DNA of 64,000 nt from an uncultured Acetobacteraceae bacterium (GCA_903907955.1 CAIVPZ010000006.1:1-64000), one strand, 5' to 3'; positions 26,626 to 35,677 are shown, counted from the first letter of the stretch. Notes: a model not told the origin generated them from the sequence alone. Program-made: numbers and translations.

Positions 26626-28080
26626 TCAAAGTCCAAGATAACGCCGCACCGGATCAAGGTCCACGTGGCTGGCGACATGGTCCGCCATCTGCCCGTACAG
26701 CGACCGGCGCTGCTCGGCCCAGGGCACCGGGTGGGCGCGATAGGCGGCGAAGCCGGCGGCGGCGGCAAGCCGCGTGCGCAGTTGCGGCGATTCGAACCAG
26801 CCATGCAGGTAGGTGCCCCACACCCGGCCGCTGCGGGCGCCTTCGGGGCGCGGCCGGCCGTCATTCCACACCTGGTGCAGCGGTTCGCACGCGGCGGTGG
26901 CTACCGTCTCGCCCATGTGGATTTCATAGGCGGTCCAGCGCGCGCCGTCGCATTCGGCTTCGGTCGGGCGCAGGGTCTTGGCGGTGTGGAACACCGTGTG
27001 CACCGGCAGCAGCCCAAGCCCGGGTTCCTCGCCGGCATCGCCCGCCACGCCAAGCGGATCGCTCAGGTGCTCGCCCAGCATCTGGTAGCCGCCGCAGACG
27101 CCCACCACCACGGCGCCGCGCGCCGCCGCCTGCAGGATCGCCCGGTCGAGCCCGCGCGCGCGCAGCCAGCGCAGGTCGGCGATGGTGTTCTTCGAGCCGG
27201 GCAGCACGATCGCGGCGGCGTCCGCCAGCACGGCGGCGTCCTCGGTCCAGCGCACCCGCACGCCGGCATCGTCCCACCAGGGCTGGCAGTCGGTGAGGTT
27301 GGCCGCCTGCGGGGTGCGCACCCAGGCCAGGGTGTCGCCGCTGCCGCGGTCGAAATCGGCGGTGGCCAGCCCGTCCTCCTCCTCGGGTTGCAGGTCGCGG
27401 CGCAGCGGCACGGTGCCGAGCACGGCAAAGCCCGGCGCATGCGGCGCCAGCCAGGCTTGCGGGTCGGGGAACAGCGCGGCATCGCCGCGGAAGCGGTTGA
27501 CGATGGCGCCGAGGCCGCGGGCGCGGTCGTCCGGCGGCAGCAGCGCCCAGGTGCCGGCAAGCTGGGCGAAGATGCCGCCGCGGTCGATGTCGGCGACCAG
27601 CAGCCAGCGCCCGTCGAGATGGCGCACCGGCCGCAGGTTGGACAGGTCGCGCGCCATCAGGTTGAGCTCGACCGGGCTGCCGGCGCCTTCCATCACCAGC
27701 ACGTCGCAGCGCTCCCGCCAGGCATCCAGCGTATCGGACACGATGCGCCAGAGCCGCTCGGTCTGGCGGAAGTAGTCGCGCGCCGGGCAATGCCCCTCGG
27801 CGCGGCCGAGCACGATCACCTGCGCGCCGATGCCGCCGGCGGGCTTCAGCAGCACCGGGTTCATTTCGACGGTGGGCAGCAGCCCGCACGCCTCGGCCTG
27901 CACCGCCTGGGCGCGCGCCATTTCGCCGCCGTCGAGCGTCACCCAGGCGTTGTTCGACATGTTCTGCGCCTTGAACGGCGCCACCCGCACGCCCTGGCGG
28001 CGCAGCCAGGCGCAGAGCGCGATGGTCATCCAGGTCTTGCCGGCGCCCGACCCGGTGCCGAGCACGCCGAGCGCCTTCAT
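26626..28080 (-). CDS. cobQ: Cobyric acid synthase
   Basis: A 484-residue protein when started at the ATG at 28080, which gives MKALGVLGTGSGAGKTWM, the P-loop-like ATP site of the synthetase domain. The NMSNNAWVTLDGGEMARAQ segment follows. The C-terminal half is a class I glutamine amidotransferase-like domain with the nucleophile Cys in GVCGGYQMLG and the histidine in TYLHGWFES. It amidates four side chains of adenosylcobyrinic acid diamide in vitamin B12 synthesis. No other cob gene is in the window. A near-consensus promoter about 160 bases upstream (28240-28269) probably drives it; I see no cobalamin riboswitch in the leader. Confidence 0.93.
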   Translation of the reverse strand: MKALGVLGTGSGAGKTWMTIALCAWLRRQGVRVAPFKAQNMSNNAWVTLDGGEMARAQAVQAEACGLLPTVEMNPVLLKPAGGIGAQVIVLGRAEGHCPARDYFRQTERLWRIVSDTLDAWRERCDVLVMEGAGSPVELNLMARDLSNLRPVRHLDGRWLLVADIDRGGIFAQLAGTWALLPPDDRARGLGAIVNRFRGDAALFPDPQAWLAPHAPGFAVLGTVPLRRDLQPEEEDGLATADFDRGSGDTLAWVRTPQAANLTDCQPWWDDAGVRVRWTEDAAVLADAAAIVLPGSKNTIADLRWLRARGLDRAILQAAARGAVVVGVCGGYQMLGEHLSDPLGVAGDAGEEPGLGLLPVHTVFHTAKTLRPTEAECDGARWTAYEIHMGETVATAACEPLHQVWNDGRPRPEGARSGRVWGTYLHGWFESPQLRTRLAAAAGFAAYRAHPVPWAEQRRSLYGQMADHVASHVDLDPVRRYLGL

Positions 28081-28239
28081 GGCCGGGCGGCCGGATCGCG
28101 GGGCGGCGGCATGGGATGCATCGAAGGCTCCTGGCGGCACAGAGGGACGGCTCGCCAGGGAATAGCCCCTGGCGGGGGGCGGGGGCAAAGCCCGCGCCGG
28201 TCCGCTGGTCTTTTTTCCTATCCAGCGGGATCGGGAATG

Positions 28240-28269
28240 ATTATACGGCATGATCATGATGCCTGTCAG
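28240..28269 (-). promoter_or_regulatory. Near-consensus promoter with a palindrome in its spacer
   Basis: On the minus strand, CTGACA (28269-28264) and a perfect TATAAT (28245-28240) are separated by 18 bases. The spacer contains the inverted repeat GGCAT-GATCATG-ATGCC (plus 28247-28263). The promoter faces cobQ. The palindrome covers the start codon region of the divergent MarR gene, a position where a MarR-family repressor could block both transcripts. The -10 and -35 are direct sequence matches; the operator role is inference. Confidence 0.6.
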
Positions 28270-28750
28270 CGCTGTCCTCGAGGACGAATCCCCCGCCCAG
28301 CCGGATGCCCCGGTCGATCTCGGCCCGCTGAGCGGGCTGCTCGGCTATGCGTTGCGGCGGGCGCAACTGGCGGTGTTCCAGGACTTCCACCGCCACTTCG
28401 CCGAGGCCGGCATCCGGCCCGCGCAGTTTTCCGTGCTGGTGGTGCTGCGGCACAATCCCGGCTTGCGGGCGACCCAGGTGGCCGCCGCGCTGGGCATCAA
28501 GCGCACCAATTTCGTGCCGCTGTTCGACGGGCTGGCGGCGCGGGGCCTGGCCGAGCGCCGCCAGGTGAAGGGCGACCGCCGTGCCTCGGCGCTGTTCCTC
28601 ACGCCCGCCGGCATCGGGATGGTGGCCCGGCTGGAGCAACTGGCGGCCCGGCACGAAGCGAAGTTCGCTGCCCGGCTGGGGGCGGAGGGGCGCTACCAGC
28701 TCATGGGCCTGCTGCACCGGCTGACCGAGGCGGCGTTCGATCCGGGCTGA
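28250..28750 (+). CDS. MarR-family transcriptional regulator
   Basis: A 166-residue protein with the MarR winged-helix layout. The N-terminal dimer helix contains LSGLLGYALRRAQLAVFQDF. Next come the HTH around RATQVAAALGIKRTNFVPLFDGLA and the wing VKGDRRASALFLTPAG, followed by C-terminal dimer helices. Such proteins repress promoters until a small ligand binds. Three nearby ATGs (28250, 28256, 28259) make the exact start uncertain. A palindrome overlaps this start and the divergent promoter of cobQ, suggesting autoregulation; the real target could be elsewhere. Confidence 0.88.
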   Translation: MIMMPVSAVLEDESPAQPDAPVDLGPLSGLLGYALRRAQLAVFQDFHRHFAEAGIRPAQFSVLVVLRHNPGLRATQVAAALGIKRTNFVPLFDGLAARGLAERRQVKGDRRASALFLTPAGIGMVARLEQLAARHEAKFAARLGAEGRYQLMGLLHRLTEAAFDPG

Positions 28751-28940
28751 ACAGCCGGTCAACCGCGCGGCGGTGGATGCCGGTTCGAAGTGGCGATGTC
28801 ATCTCGTGATTGTGATCAGTCGCGCCGGCCTGTTCGCTCGTATGCTTCAGAAGTAATTATTAGACTTTTCCCGTTTCGGACGGTGGGAATCAGGAACGAC
28901 CCGCCGGAACCGCACAGGCGCGGCAAAGGACATGGTCACC

Positions 28941-29402
28941 ATGCGTTCACTGATGTTTGCAACGGTTGCAGTGCTTGGCCTGACCGCGCTGCCGGCGCTG
29001 GCCCAGGCGCCATTCGGCAGCGACGCCGCCATCCGTACCAGCCACGAGCCCGGCGTTGGCATATCGCTGCCGCTGTCCGACCGGGCGAGCAACAACGGCC
29101 CCGCCGATACCCGCTCCACCATCGCGCCCACCCTGCCGTCGCCGCCGCTCGGCGAGGATGCGACGGCGCGTGATTACCTGACGGCGGCGCGTGCCGCGCT
29201 GGTCGCCGGCCGCACCGGGGAGGCGCAGCAGGCGCTGGAAATGGCGGAGACCCGGGCGCTGGATCGCACGGTTGGCCTCGGCCAGGTCGGCGTGCCGAAC
29301 GCCAGCCCGTTCATCGCCCGGATCGGCGATGCGCGCCGCGCCCTCGGCTTTGGCGACCGCGCGCAGGCGATCGCGATGATCGATCAGGCGCTGGCGAACT
29401 GA
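28941..29402 (+). CDS. Secreted protein of unknown function
   Basis: A 153-residue protein from the ATG at 28941, which begins a signal peptide MRSLMFATVAVLGLTALPALAQA. AAAGGA lies about ten bases upstream; an ATG at 28932 would add three residues. The mature N-terminal third is polar and probably disordered. The C-terminal 75 residues form alanine-rich helices (DYLTAARAALVAGRTGEAQQ, DARRALGFGDRAQAIAMI) resembling a TPR-like helical pair. It is probably periplasmic. I do not recognise a family. It is followed by converging crcB. Confidence 0.7.
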   Translation: MRSLMFATVAVLGLTALPALAQAPFGSDAAIRTSHEPGVGISLPLSDRASNNGPADTRSTIAPTLPSPPLGEDATARDYLTAARAALVAGRTGEAQQALEMAETRALDRTVGLGQVGVPNASPFIARIGDARRALGFGDRAQAIAMIDQALAN

Positions 29403-29438
29403 AGCCGCGACCGCCGCGCCCTGCGGCCCGGACGCGCC

Positions 29439-29840
29439 TTAAGGCACGGAGGGGGCGAGGGCGATCCGCGCGGCCAGCAGGTGGCCGGCGGTGACCGCGG
29501 CCAGGCACAGCAGCACGGACAGCGCGATGTTGGCGCAGGCCGCCACCCAGGCGTCGTCCTGCGCCAGTTCCAGCGTCTGCAGGCTGAACGCGGAAAACGT
29601 CGTGAAGCCGCCGCAGATGCCCACCATGACGAAGATGCGCAGCCCCGCATCGGCCGGCAGCCGGCCGCCGGGCTGCGTCAGCGTGCCGAAGAAGCCGATG
29701 ACGAAGCTGCCCACCAGGTTGATCAGGATGGTGCCCCAGGGAAATCCGCTGCCCCATAGCCGGACCGCCGCCATGCCCGCGCCGTAGCGCGCCATGCCGC
29801 CGAGGGCGCTGCCGAGCGCCACATACAGATACGTCATCAT
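29439..29840 (-). CDS. crcB: Fluoride channel CrcB/Fluc
   Basis: A 133-residue protein with four membrane helices. It has the family signatures GGMARYGAGM near the N-terminus, GTILINLVGSFVIGFF (the conserved N and GS region) and GICGGFTTFSAFSLQTLEL with the fluoride-track phenylalanines. As a dual-topology dimer it exports fluoride passively across the inner membrane. Its start overlaps the stop of the antiporter gene by four bases (ATGA), so it is translated with it. A fluoride riboswitch consensus is not visible upstream of the pair. Confidence 0.95.
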   Translation of the reverse strand: MMTYLYVALGSALGGMARYGAGMAAVRLWGSGFPWGTILINLVGSFVIGFFGTLTQPGGRLPADAGLRIFVMVGICGGFTTFSAFSLQTLELAQDDAWVAACANIALSVLLCLAAVTAGHLLAARIALAPSVP

Positions 29841-32296
29841 GGCGCGACCTCGGCGGGAAGCTCTGGCGCAAGAAGCTCCGCCCGCTCCGCCAGCAGCGTG
29901 TTGAAGGCGCGGCTGCGCAGCGTCAGCAGATGGCAGTACCGCAGCGCCGTCACCGCCCCCTGCGTCCGCGCCGCATCCAGCCTGCCGTCGCCGCCGAACA
30001 GCGCGCCGGCGCCGAGTCGCAGGCGGTGTCCCGCATGTTCGATCTCCACCTCGCCGGCGCTGACCAGATACACGCGGCGGGCGCGTTGCCGCCGGGGCAG
30101 GATCAACTCGCCCGGCAGCGCCAGGTGCATGGTCATGCGACGCGCGATGCTGTCCAGCAGCGGCGCCGGCAGCGCGGCGAACGGCGGCAGTTCGTGCAGC
30201 CGCCGGATCAGCCCGGCCTGGATGTCGAATCTTCCCAGCCTGCCGAGGGCATCGCGCCGGGCGTCGATGTCGCGGCGGACCGCGTTGAACAGCTCTGCGC
30301 TGACCAGCGCCTCGCCGCGCAGCTCGATGTAGGTGTCCAGTTCGGAGCGCATGCCGATGCCGTTCAGCAGGCGGGTTTCCAGCGCTTCCGCATGGCCCGG
30401 TGACAGCACCGCCAGCGCCGTCATCGCATCATCGATCAGCACGCGGCGGCGCTGCACCACCTCGCCCAGCACCCCGGTCAGGCGCGCGCCCAGCACCGGC
30501 GTCATCCGGTCGCGCAGGAACCGCAGCTGGGCGAGGAACACCAGCCGCATCACCAGCAGCATCTCGAAACGCTCGGTCATCAGGTTGGCCAGCGGCCGGT
30601 CGAGGCGGAAGCTGCGGTGCAGCCATTGCGCCAGCCGCAGCCGCAGGCCCGGCCGCAGCCGGTGGCGGGCGGCGCGCTGATAGCCGAGCCGGCCGTCGGC
30701 GCGGGTCGCGTCGATGATGGCGTCGGCGGTGCGCAGCAAGGTTGCCATGATGCGGCGCCTGACGCCGCGCTCGCGGAAAATCTGCAGCAGGATCTTGCGT
30801 TCCTGCACGGCGAAGGTCAGCAGCCCCAGCTTGATCCGGTCGCGGTCGGTCAGGGCGGCGTCGAAGGTGTTGGCGGCGGCTTCGGCGCTGGCGCGGCGAT
30901 CGTACGCCTCCACCGCGCGCTGCGTGGCCTGCGGCAGGAAGCCGAATTCGTCGGCGGTGCGGTGCAGCCCGTCGCGCACCTGGCCGAGCGCGAGCGCCGC
31001 CACCTGGTGGCGCAGCGCCTGATCGATCGGCGACAGCCGGTCGAGCCCGAGCCAGTGCACCAGGAAGCGCAGCGTGGTGCCGTTGATCAGCAGGGTGAAC
31101 AGCACGAAGCCGGTGGCGACGATGGCGATGAACTGCTGCACGTCGGTGGAAACGCTCCGGTTCTCGGTGACCGCCAGCGCCATGGCCAGCGTGATCGAGC
31201 CGCGCAGCCCGCCCCACAGGATGGTCACCTTGAACCGCGTCGGCACGCGCTGCGCCTGCCGCATGGCGTGCAGCAGCGGCATCACCAGGAACAGCACCGC
31301 CGCCCGCGCCGCCAGCGCCGCCAGCACCGCGACGCCCACCAGCAGCAGGTCCCAGGGCTGCAGCCCGAGCAGCAGCCGCGGCACCAGCATGGAAGCGAGC
31401 ACGAACACCAGCGAGGTGGCGAGGAACGAGGTCTGCGTCCAGACATCGCACAGATAGTGCCAACTCGGCGGGCGCAGCACCGACGGGCCGATCGCGCTGA
31501 CCGTCAGCCCCGCCGCGGCGGCGGCCACCACGCCGGAAACGCCGAGAAACTCGTCGCCCAGGATGTAGCCGAGATAGGGCAGGGCCATGGTCAGCGTGAC
31601 CTCGGCGGCCCGGCTGCCGCCCAGCAGCGGCATCGCCGCCAGCGTCAGCCGCGCCAGCGCATACCCCACCGCCGCACCGCCCAGCAGCGACACCGCCAGG
31701 AACAGCGCCGCCATGCCGGGGGCCGGTGTGGCGTGGTGGGTCAACTGGGCCAGCAGCAGGGTGAACAGCGCGATCGCCGCGGCGTCGTTCAGCAGGCTCT
31801 CGCCCTCCACCAGCCGGGTGAGCCGTTCATCGGCGCCGATGTCGCGGAACACGCTGATCACCGCGCTGGGATCGGTGGTGGCGACGATGGCGCCGACCAG
31901 CAGGCAGACGGTGAGCGACTGGCCGGCGATCGGCTGCAGGGCGAAACCGATCGCCGCCGTGGTTGCCACCACCGCCACCACCGCCAGCAGCAGCACCGGG
32001 GCGATGTCGCGCGCCAGCCGGCGCACGTCGATCGACAGCGCGCCGTGGAACACCAGCGCCGGCAGGAACACGAACAGGAATACCTGCGAGCTGACCGGAA
32101 AATGCGCGAAGGCCGCGGCCAGCTCGCCGGCGCCGCCGCCCAGGCCGTGGTGCAGCAGCACCGCGGAGCCGGCGCCGATCAGCATGCCGACCAGCGCCAG
32201 CAGCACCGCGTCGGAGACACCCAGGCGGCGGGCGAGTGGCTGGATGGCGCTGATGACGACCAGCATTGCCGCCGTTGCGAGCAGGATGTCGGGCAT
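29837..32296 (-). CDS. CPA1 (NhaP-type) cation/proton antiporter with cyclic-nucleotide-binding-like domain
   Basis: An 819-residue protein. The first 420 residues contain about twelve membrane helices with the CPA1 signatures FVFLPALVFHGALSID, ATTDPSAVISVFRDIG and LVEGESLLNDAAAIALF; the last includes the ND motif for ion binding. A long soluble C-terminal part follows, largely helical. Near the end is a cNMP-binding-like beta fold (LALPGELILPRRQRARRVYL, then GEVEIEHAGHRLRLG). It exchanges Na+ or K+ for protons across the inner membrane, possibly gated through the soluble domain. It overlaps crcB by four bases. A perfect 20-bp hairpin lies 19 bases upstream of its start. Confidence 0.88.
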   Translation of the reverse strand: MPDILLATAAMLVVISAIQPLARRLGVSDAVLLALVGMLIGAGSAVLLHHGLGGGAGELAAAFAHFPVSSQVFLFVFLPALVFHGALSIDVRRLARDIAPVLLLAVVAVVATTAAIGFALQPIAGQSLTVCLLVGAIVATTDPSAVISVFRDIGADERLTRLVEGESLLNDAAAIALFTLLLAQLTHHATPAPGMAALFLAVSLLGGAAVGYALARLTLAAMPLLGGSRAAEVTLTMALPYLGYILGDEFLGVSGVVAAAAAGLTVSAIGPSVLRPPSWHYLCDVWTQTSFLATSLVFVLASMLVPRLLLGLQPWDLLLVGVAVLAALAARAAVLFLVMPLLHAMRQAQRVPTRFKVTILWGGLRGSITLAMALAVTENRSVSTDVQQFIAIVATGFVLFTLLINGTTLRFLVHWLGLDRLSPIDQALRHQVAALALGQVRDGLHRTADEFGFLPQATQRAVEAYDRRASAEAAANTFDAALTDRDRIKLGLLTFAVQERKILLQIFRERGVRRRIMATLLRTADAIIDATRADGRLGYQRAARHRLRPGLRLRLAQWLHRSFRLDRPLANLMTERFEMLLVMRLVFLAQLRFLRDRMTPVLGARLTGVLGEVVQRRRVLIDDAMTALAVLSPGHAEALETRLLNGIGMRSELDTYIELRGEALVSAELFNAVRRDIDARRDALGRLGRFDIQAGLIRRLHELPPFAALPAPLLDSIARRMTMHLALPGELILPRRQRARRVYLVSAGEVEIEHAGHRLRLGAGALFGGDGRLDAARTQGAVTALRYCHLLTLRSRAFNTLLAERAELLAPELPAEVAP

Positions 32297-32314
32297 GGCG
32301 GCGACGGCTCCCTG

Positions 32315-32357
32315 AAGGTAAGGAAGGCCAGGGCGCTGCCCTGGCCTTCCTTACCTT
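32315..32357. repeat. Perfect 20-bp inverted repeat between divergent genes
   Basis: Bases 32315-32334 pair without mismatch with 32338-32357 around a GCT centre. The core AAGGCCAGGGCGCTGCCCTGG matches the intergenic repeat family, but here the outer arms are symmetric too. It lies between the divergent starts of the antiporter (32296) and the MATE gene (32411), where a terminator is not expected. It would form a very stable stem in whichever transcript includes it. Confidence 0.85.
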
Positions 32358-32410
32358 TACTTTATTGCCTCCGTCCCGCACACCATTCCGGCAACCCGAC
32401 TCATCCGCAG

Positions 32411-33859
32411 ATGACCGAGCCTCCCCCCCAGCCAAACCGTTCGGCGCGCTTCGTCACCGGCTCGACCATGCGCCATGTCGCGGTGATGGCGGGCACGGGG
32501 GCGATCGGCCTGGTGGCGGTGTTCGCCGTCGATCTGGTGAACCTGTTCTACATCTCGCGGCTCGGCGACCAGGCGGTGGCGGCGGCGGTGGGGTTCGCCG
32601 GGGTGGTCGGTTTCTTCCAGTTCTCGATCTCGCTCGGGCTGACCATCGGCGTCACCGCGGTGGTGTCGCGCGCGCTGGGCGCCGGGTCGGTGGCGCAGGC
32701 GCGGCAACTGGCGACCGCGGGCATGCTGCTCACCGGGCTGGCGGCGGCGGCGGTGGGGCTTGGCACGGTGGCGTTGCTGGACCCGATCCTGGATGTGCTG
32801 GGCGCCGCGGGGCGAACCCGGGTGCTGGCGCACCAGTTCCTGATGATCACTTCGCCGTCGCTGCCGCTGCTCGGGGCCGGCATCTGCCTGTCGGGGGTGC
32901 TGCGGGCGGCGGCCGACCCGCACCGGGCGATGAACACCACCTTGTTTGCCGCCATCGTCACCGCCGGGGTGGACCCGTTGCTGATCTTCGGCCTGCATCT
33001 CGGGCTGGCCGGGGCGGCGATCAGCATGGTGATTTCGCGGCTGGTGCTGCTGTCGGTGGCCTGGCACGGGGTGGCGCGGCGGCACCGGTTGCTGGGGCCG
33101 ATCCGGCTGGCCGGGTTTGCCGCCGCGGTGCGGCCGATCCTGACGGTCGGCGGGCCGGCGGTGCTGACCAACCTCGCCACCCCGGTGGGGGCGGCCTATG
33201 TCACCCACGCCATGGCGCAGTTCGGCGCGCAGGCGGTGGCCGGGCTGGCGACCATCGACCGGATTTCGCCGGTGGCGTTCGGCCTGGTCTATGCGCTCAG
33301 CGGCGCGGTCGGGCCGATCCTGTCGCAAAATCTCGGCGCCGGCCGGTTCGACCGGGTGCGCCAGACCATGCGCGACAGCCTGGTGTTCGTGCTGGTGGCG
33401 GTGTGTGCGGCGTGGCTGCTGCTGGCGATCGGGCAGGGGGCGATCGTGCGGGCGTTCTCGGCGGTTGGGGTGGCGGCCGAGCTGGTGCGGCTGTTCTGCT
33501 GGCTGTTCGCCGGCAGCTTCATGTTTGCCGGGGCGCTGTTCGTGGCCAACGCGGCGTTCAACAATCTCGGCCACCCGCTGCTGTCCACCGCGTTCAACTG
33601 GGGGCGGGCGACGCTGGGCACGATTCCGTTCGTGGCGTTTGGCGCCCAGTACGGGGCGGTGGGCGTGCTGGCCGGGCAGGCGGCGGGGGCGGTGCTGTTC
33701 GGCAGCCTCGCCGTGGTGGCGGCGTTCCGGGTGTTGCCGCGGCCGGCCGAGGCGCTGCCGGCGCCGCTGGCGTTTCCGGGCGGCACCGGGTCCGCGGCGC
33801 TGGCGGCGCTGGCGGCACGGCCGCTGCGGCGCTGGGAAAGCGACGCCGGCGACGCGTAG
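32411..33859 (+). CDS. MATE-family multidrug efflux protein
   Basis: A 482-residue integral membrane protein with about twelve helices in two similar halves. The first half opens with MRHVAVMAGTGAIGLVAVFA and DLVNLFYISRLGDQAVAA, typical of MATE exporters; the second half has YVTHAMAQFGAQAVAGLATI in the same relative place. Such proteins export drugs or metabolites in exchange for Na+ or H+. The substrate is unknown. The start at 32411 lies 54 bases past the perfect inverted repeat. It is transcribed away from the antiporter. Confidence 0.88.
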   Translation: MTEPPPQPNRSARFVTGSTMRHVAVMAGTGAIGLVAVFAVDLVNLFYISRLGDQAVAAAVGFAGVVGFFQFSISLGLTIGVTAVVSRALGAGSVAQARQLATAGMLLTGLAAAAVGLGTVALLDPILDVLGAAGRTRVLAHQFLMITSPSLPLLGAGICLSGVLRAAADPHRAMNTTLFAAIVTAGVDPLLIFGLHLGLAGAAISMVISRLVLLSVAWHGVARRHRLLGPIRLAGFAAAVRPILTVGGPAVLTNLATPVGAAYVTHAMAQFGAQAVAGLATIDRISPVAFGLVYALSGAVGPILSQNLGAGRFDRVRQTMRDSLVFVLVAVCAAWLLLAIGQGAIVRAFSAVGVAAELVRLFCWLFAGSFMFAGALFVANAAFNNLGHPLLSTAFNWGRATLGTIPFVAFGAQYGAVGVLAGQAAGAVLFGSLAVVAAFRVLPRPAEALPAPLAFPGGTGSAALAALAARPLRRWESDAGDA

Positions 33860-34021
33860 GCCAGGCCGCTGCATGGGGCGCGCGCGCGGCAGGGGGTTGG
33901 GGAAGGCGGCGCTTTGGGCTATAGGGATTGCCTGTTTCCCATGCCGGCCTGTCCTGTGCCAGCCGCGCCCTCGCGCGATCCGGGCCGTGGCGGCTGTCGC
34001 CAACCGTCGGATCGCCGCCAT

Positions 34022-35677
34022 ATGTCATTTTCCCGCGCCCATTCCGCCCTTGCCGGCGCGCTCGCCGCGCGCGGCTATGCCGAGGCGACGCCGGTGCAGG
34101 AAGCCGTGATGCAGGCCGGCGCCGATGGGCGCGACCTGCTGGTCTCGGCGCAGACCGGCTCGGGCAAGACGGTGGCCTACGGGCTGGCGCTGGCCGGCGA
34201 CCTGCTGGGCACCGAGGCGCGCCTGCCGTCGCCCGGCCTGCCGCTGGCGCTGGTGGTGGCGCCGACCCGTGAACTGGCCATGCAGGTGCAGGGCGAACTG
34301 GCCTGGCTGTACGCCGATGCCGGCGCCCGCATCGCCACCTGCATCGGCGGCATGGACGGTCGCGCCGAGGCGCGCATGCTGGCTTCCGGCTGCCATGTGG
34401 TGGTCGGCACGCCGGGCCGGCTGTGCGACCATATCCGCCGCGGTGTGCTCAATCTGTCGGCGGTGCGCGCGGTGGTGCTGGACGAGGCCGACGAGATGCT
34501 CGACCTCGGCTTTCGCGAGGAACTGGTGCAGGTGCTGAGCGCGGCCCCCGAGGGGCGGCGCACGCTGATGTTCTCCGCCACCATTGCCCGCGAAATCGCC
34601 TCGCTCGCCCGCCAGTTCCAGCGCGACGCGCTGCGCATCGACACGGTGGGCCGCAACCGCCCGCACGCCGATATCGCCTATCGCGCGGTGCGGGTGGCGC
34701 CGCATGAAGCCCTGCATGCGGTGGTGAACCTGCTGCGCCATGAGGCGGCGCCGACCGCGCTGGTGTTCTGCGCCACCCGCGAGGGGGTGCGGCATCTGCA
34801 TGCGTTCCTGCTGGAGCGCGGCTTCGCCTCGGTGGCGCTGTCGGGCGAGCTGAGCCAGGCGGAGCGCACCAGCGCCCTGCAGGCGCTGCGCGAGGGGCGG
34901 GCCGGGGTGTGCGTGGCGACCGATGTGGCGGCGCGCGGGCTCGACCTGCCGGCGCTCGATCTGGTGGTGCATGCCGACCTGCCGGGCGATCGCGCCATCC
35001 TGCTGCATCGCAGCGGGCGCACCGGCCGCGCCGGGCGCAAGGGCAGCAGCGTGCTGGTGGTGCCGTTCAACCGCCGCCGCCGGGCCGAGGAATTGTTTTC
35101 CACCGCCGGGGTGGAAGCAACCTGGGCGGAGCCGCCGGATGCCGAGTCGATCCGGGCGCGCGATGCCGACCGATTGCTGAGCGACGAAGCGCTGAACGCG
35201 CCGGCCACCGAGGAGGACCGGGCGCTGATCGGCCGCCTGCTGGAGAACCGCACGCCCGAGCAACTGGCCGCCGCACTGATCCGGCTGCACCGCGCCCGGC
35301 TGCCGGCGCCGGAGGAGTTGTCGGCCGCCGCCGCGCCGGAGCGGCGGGTGCCGTCATCCGAGTCGGCGCCGCGCGCCTGGTTCAGCATGAATCAGGGGCG
35401 CCGCGAGCGGGCCGATCCGAAATGGCTGGTGCCGCTGATCTGCCGGCTGGGCAGCGTGGAGAAGCGCAATATCGGCGCCATCCGCATCTTCGACCGCGAG
35501 ACCAAATTCGAGATCGATGCCGCGCTGGCCGCGCGCTTCCTGGCCGCGGTGCCGCAGGAACCGGGCGAGGAGGTGCGCATCGTGGCGTGCGACGCCGCGC
35601 CGGCCGCCGCGCCGTGGCGGGGTGGGCCGTCGCGGGCGCCGGGCGCGCGCGGGCGGGGACGGGCGCGGGCCGCCTGA
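34022..35677 (+). CDS. DEAD-box RNA helicase with a DbpA-like RNA-binding end
   Basis: A 551-residue protein with all DEAD-box motifs: Q motif (EATPVQEAVM), Walker A AQTGSGKT near residue 44, PTRELA, TPGRL, VLDEADEML, SAT in MFSATI, VATDVAARGLD and HRSGRTGRAGRKG. The last 80 residues (LVPLICRLGSVEKRNIGAIR and following) resemble the RRM-like domain of DbpA and DeaD/CsdA. An arginine-rich tail follows. It remodels RNA, probably during ribosome assembly or cold growth. The start at 34022 is chosen for the typical short N-terminus before the Q motif. Confidence 0.92.
   Translation: MSFSRAHSALAGALAARGYAEATPVQEAVMQAGADGRDLLVSAQTGSGKTVAYGLALAGDLLGTEARLPSPGLPLALVVAPTRELAMQVQGELAWLYADAGARIATCIGGMDGRAEARMLASGCHVVVGTPGRLCDHIRRGVLNLSAVRAVVLDEADEMLDLGFREELVQVLSAAPEGRRTLMFSATIAREIASLARQFQRDALRIDTVGRNRPHADIAYRAVRVAPHEALHAVVNLLRHEAAPTALVFCATREGVRHLHAFLLERGFASVALSGELSQAERTSALQALREGRAGVCVATDVAARGLDLPALDLVVHADLPGDRAILLHRSGRTGRAGRKGSSVLVVPFNRRRRAEELFSTAGVEATWAEPPDAESIRARDADRLLSDEALNAPATEEDRALIGRLLENRTPEQLAAALIRLHRARLPAPEELSAAAAPERRVPSSESAPRAWFSMNQGRRERADPKWLVPLICRLGSVEKRNIGAIRIFDRETKFEIDAALAARFLAAVPQEPGEEVRIVACDAAPAAAPWRGGPSRAPGARGRGRARAA

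Noticed and set aside
28081-28249. Possible cobalamin riboswitch before cobQ
   Set aside because: I found no B12-box-like conserved core in the leader. It holds only GC-rich inverted repeats and a near-consensus promoter further upstream.
32297-32410. Possible fluoride riboswitch before the antiporter-crcB pair
   Set aside because: The conserved fluoride aptamer strings are not visible; the region is dominated by the perfect 20-bp inverted repeat.
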